Part shown: piece after piece, positions 28,108 through 29,893 of the stretch | Layout: each line of letters begins with the position of its first letter | Position numbering within the stretch: position 1 is the first letter of the stretch | DNA from: Tritrichomonas foetus | Taxonomy: Eukaryota > Parabasalia > Tritrichomonadida > Tritrichomonadidae | Direction: 5' to 3' | Assembly (NCBI GenBank): GCA_001839685.1 | Contig: MLAK01000588.1 | Coordinates: 1 to 29,893 of the forward strand | DNA length: 29,893 nucleotides | Position numbers and translations under genes: made by a program | Notes under the pieces: model-generated | Database searches by the model: none | Told to the model about the DNA's origin: nothing | The model's input: the letters and a program-made list of their open reading frames with translations, nothing else

Positions 28108-28144
28108 ATAAATATAACCATCTCTTGCTAAACTATGCCCTTAA
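28108..28144 (-). repeat. Right arm of 37-bp perfect inverted repeat
   Basis: It is the exact reverse complement of 26765-26801 and ends GCCCTTAA. The base after it (28145) breaks the match. Confidence 0.95.
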
Positions 28145-28476
28145 GAAAAATACAAAATTAATGGCTTTGCACATATGATAGTATCCAATGTCTATGTTTC
28201 ATATTTATATATAGCTTCAAGATATTCCGGATATTAGTTTTATTTCTTGAATCAGAATTTTTTGTGAATTAACTTTTTCTATCATATATTCAAATTTGAC
28301 AAAATAATACGTTTATTTGAACTTATCGATTTTTCACATTCAATTTGTCTTATAAAGCAAAGAGGGAATATCTTGATGGAAACTTGATAATATATGATAT
28401 TAGGCATTCTCTAATTCTTAATAACTAGTATAAAGAACTTTTCCTCATAATATTGATATATTTTCATATTAGATCA

Positions 28477-28797
28477 ATGTATATTTTCGAAATAATTTTT
28501 GACCTTATGAAATTATTTCACAAGGAATATCTTATTGTGAGGTATCTATACGTAAAAAACCAAAAAAGCTTTATATTTCGCTACCTAATATTAAAAAAAT
28601 CGATATTCGCAGACGAATCTTCCTTTGATAATCAACAAATTATGCTGAAAAGAGAAATTATTGTCATTTTCCTGCAGTTCACTCCCTGATGTTGATATTG
28701 GGAAAACGAGCAGAAAAGTTGAGCACTTTCTTAATGCCATCAGTAAACAGAGGATGACTCCTGTTCATCTTCAGAAAATTAGAACTTTTTATCGGTG
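28477..28797 (+). pseudogene. Frameshifted coding-like fragment
   Basis: A plus-strand frame from ATG 28477 runs to TGA 28687-28689 and includes SIFADESSFDNQQIMLKREI. In an overlapping frame, open from 28649, the translation continues in a convincing way (KTSRKVEHFLNAISKQRMTP) to a TGA at about 28795-28797. One indel near 28670-28680 would join them. The 28600-28790 stretch is less AT-rich than its surroundings, which supports a coding origin. The family is not recognised. Confidence 0.3.
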
Positions 28798-28893
28798 AAA
28801 AATAAAATTTTAAAAATTTCGAGATTTATTCCCAATTTTAATAAATTTAAAAATAAAGTTTAATAATAATGATGAAATGAATGTTTTTTAATT

Positions 28894-29185
28894 TTGGTGA
28901 ATTATTTCTTCATGATACAATTCGAATCGACTTCATTCTGTGGCATATGCATAATGAATGGATATTCTATCTTATCTGAAAATCACAAATTCCAAAATCA
29001 ATTTCATCCAGAAATACAGAATGGTCAAAAGTCACTTATTTTTAGTAAACAGTGGTTCACACACTTCTTTCTTATTTTTATTAATTAAGTGTTTTGCAAA
29101 CAAGTGGGAGACCTTGTCTCAAATTATAATCAATAATTTAATGTTCAATCAACAAATTAGTATTCCAGAAATTAAAAAGTATTAA
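28894..29185 (+). pseudogene. Second frameshifted coding-like fragment
   Basis: The first frame (28894-29088) contains STSFCGICIMNGYSILSENH and FHPEIQNGQKSLIFSKQW. Downstream, a different frame gives ANKWETLSQIIINNLMFNQQ and ends in TAA at 29183-29185. The Asn-Gly-Tyr-Ser-Ile segment loosely recalls discoidin (F5/8 type C)-like strands found in protist proteins, but this is too weak to name it. Confidence 0.25.
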
Positions 29186-29222
29186 AATAATTACATTCAA
29201 TATTCAATGGTAAGAAAAATGA

Positions 29223-29366
29223 AAGAAAAAATTCTATTTAACAGAAGAATATATCAATAATTTTTACGAAGAACCATCAGAAAATTCGGAAAAAGATGAA
29301 AAAGAAAATTAACCAGAAATTCGAAAGAAAAGGCTTTCAGAAGAAGAAATGATTTCGCTAATCTAA
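29223..29366 (+). pseudogene. Short acidic coding-like fragment with in-frame stop
   Basis: The plus-strand frame gives FYLTEEYINNFYEEPSENSE and a Lys/Glu run, a TAA at 29310-29312, then RKKRLSEEEMISLI and another stop. It has no start and no recognised family. It is adjacent to the tandem repeats at 29377. Confidence 0.2.
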
Positions 29367-29376
29367 GGCTCGCTAG

Positions 29377-29451
29377 GGCCAGCACTTTTTCATAGTGGCC
29401 AGAACAAAAATTTGAGGTGACCAGCCAAAAAATTTGGGGGGCTCCGCCCCC
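29377..29451. repeat. Imperfect tandem repeats ending in a GC-rich hairpin
   Basis: GGCCAG recurs at 29377, 29397 and (as GACCAG) 29419, spaced 20 and 22 bp apart. The second and third units share an A-rich run followed by ATTTG. They lead straight into GGGGGC (29437-29442), loop TCC, GCCCCC (29446-29451), a perfect six-pair G-C stem that is exceptional in this AT-rich window. The block may be part of a dispersed repeat family. Confidence 0.55.
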
Positions 29452-29662
29452 TATTGTTCCTTTAAGTTAATTCTGTGACTGCATACTACTAATTTTTTTC
29501 TTTTTGCTTGCTTTAAAATATATAATCAAAAAAAATTGTACGTTTTGATTTAATTTCTACTTTTTTTCGACGAAATATCAGGGNCTTCTATGATGTCAGC
29601 AATTAGGAAAAAATTCATGAAGAAATATAAAGGTGAAAATACATCAAAACAATGATTTTCTG

Positions 29663-29893
29663 ATGATTCCCAGTCTCAGAAAAATGTTATACACAATTTA
29701 CAATTTGAAACTTGTGAATGTTTCCAAATATCCAAAATGTTATCATAAAACATATCATCACATCAAGAAACCATATTTCCACAAATGGGAAAAGGATTTC
29801 TTTCTGTTCATTATCGATACTGTATATCATTGCACGATGCTAATTCATAAAAACACAACGAACAATTTGGACCATACCATTTCTGTATTCATG
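29663..29893 (+). CDS. Partial hypothetical frame running off the right edge
   Basis: The frame is open from 29621 to the window end. The first ATG is at 29663, giving at least 77 codons. The translation is basic and His/Tyr-rich (KCYHKTYHHIKKPYFHKWEK). No motif is recognised. It lies within a region of decayed sequence and could be a chance frame or a remnant. Confidence 0.2.
   Translation, partial: MIPSLRKMLYTIYNLKLVNVSKYPKCYHKTYHHIKKPYFHKWEKDFFLFIIDTVYHCTMLIHKNTTNNLDHTISVFM

Larger units (their letters stand above)
26765..28144. mobile_element. Putative non-autonomous DNA transposon with TTAA ends
   Basis: Perfect 37-bp arms lie in inverted orientation about 1.3 kb apart, with TTAA as the outermost four bases on both sides. 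Reading TTAA as the target duplication gives a 1372-bp element (26769-28140) with 33-bp terminal repeats starting GGGCATAG. TTAA target choice is typical of piggyBac-like elements, although those usually begin CCC. A Tc1/mariner-like element with TA duplication and AGGG ends is equally compatible. The interior is AT-rich with no long frame; a 38-codon frame (26946-27062, + strand) is the most protein-like stretch. It would need a transposase supplied from elsewhere. Confidence 0.5.
26470..29893. other. 3.4-kb region without an intact recognised gene
   Basis: Very AT-rich DNA with a putative mobile element bounded by inverted repeats (26765-28144), several interrupted coding-like fragments on both sides of it, short tandem repeats with a GC-rich hairpin near 29377-29451, one undetermined base (n at 29584), and a frame that runs off the right edge. 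Each is listed separately. The texture is that of decayed genes and repeats. Confidence 0.6.

Noticed and set aside
1..29893. tRNA, rRNA, CRISPR arrays or bacterial operon signals
   Set aside because: No cloverleaf B-box (GGTTCGANTCC), rRNA-like or spaced direct-repeat pattern was seen on either strand by eye.

Overview
The window is AT-rich nuclear DNA from a compact, gene-dense protist. It encodes eukaryotic proteins: an XRN-family 5'-3' exoribonuclease, a P2B calcium pump, two ABCB half-transporters, a Rab GTPase, a Rag/Gtr-like GTPase and a Ski2/Mtr4-type helicase. The large genes are single uninterrupted frames with no visible introns. Five of nine genes carry TCATT within about 20 nt upstream of the ATG. 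That resembles the trichomonad initiator (Inr, TCA+1-Y-T/A), so a parabasalid such as Tritrichomonas or Trichomonas is the best guess. This is inferred from style and content, not from a database match.

Layout. At 283-1749 (+) is a glycosyltransferase-like type II membrane protein, convergent with an XRN-like nuclease (1849-4404, -). Divergent from the nuclease is a 1659-residue protein of unknown function that looks like an alpha-solenoid (4844-9823, +), which converges on a plasma-membrane-type Ca2+-ATPase (9950-12763, -). A 1.4 kb gap (12764-14203) holds two decayed coding fragments, one resembling an R-SNARE tail. Two ABCB half-transporters then lie head to head (14204-16222, - and 16739-18736, +), followed on the plus strand by a Rab6-like GTPase broken by a one-base frame change (19191-19786) and a protein with seven D-I-x-G repeats (20139-21206). 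A Ski2/Mtr4-like helicase (22004-24787, -) and a Rag/Gtr-like GTPase with a roadblock-like C-terminus (25642-26469, -) follow.

The last 3.4 kb (26470-29893) has no intact recognised gene. It holds a perfect 37-bp inverted repeat whose outermost four bases are TTAA at both ends, bounding about 1.37 kb. This is the best candidate for an unannotated mobile element. Around it are several short, stop-interrupted coding-like fragments, plus a GC-rich hairpin beside short tandem repeats near the right edge.

The genes do not form one pathway. They fall into RNA decay (XRN and Ski2/Mtr4 types), membrane transport and calcium export, and endomembrane or nutrient-signalling GTPases. The divergent ABC pair is the one clear case where gene arrangement suggests a joint product, a possible heterodimer. 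I found no tRNA, rRNA, CRISPR array or bacterial-type operon signal by eye.
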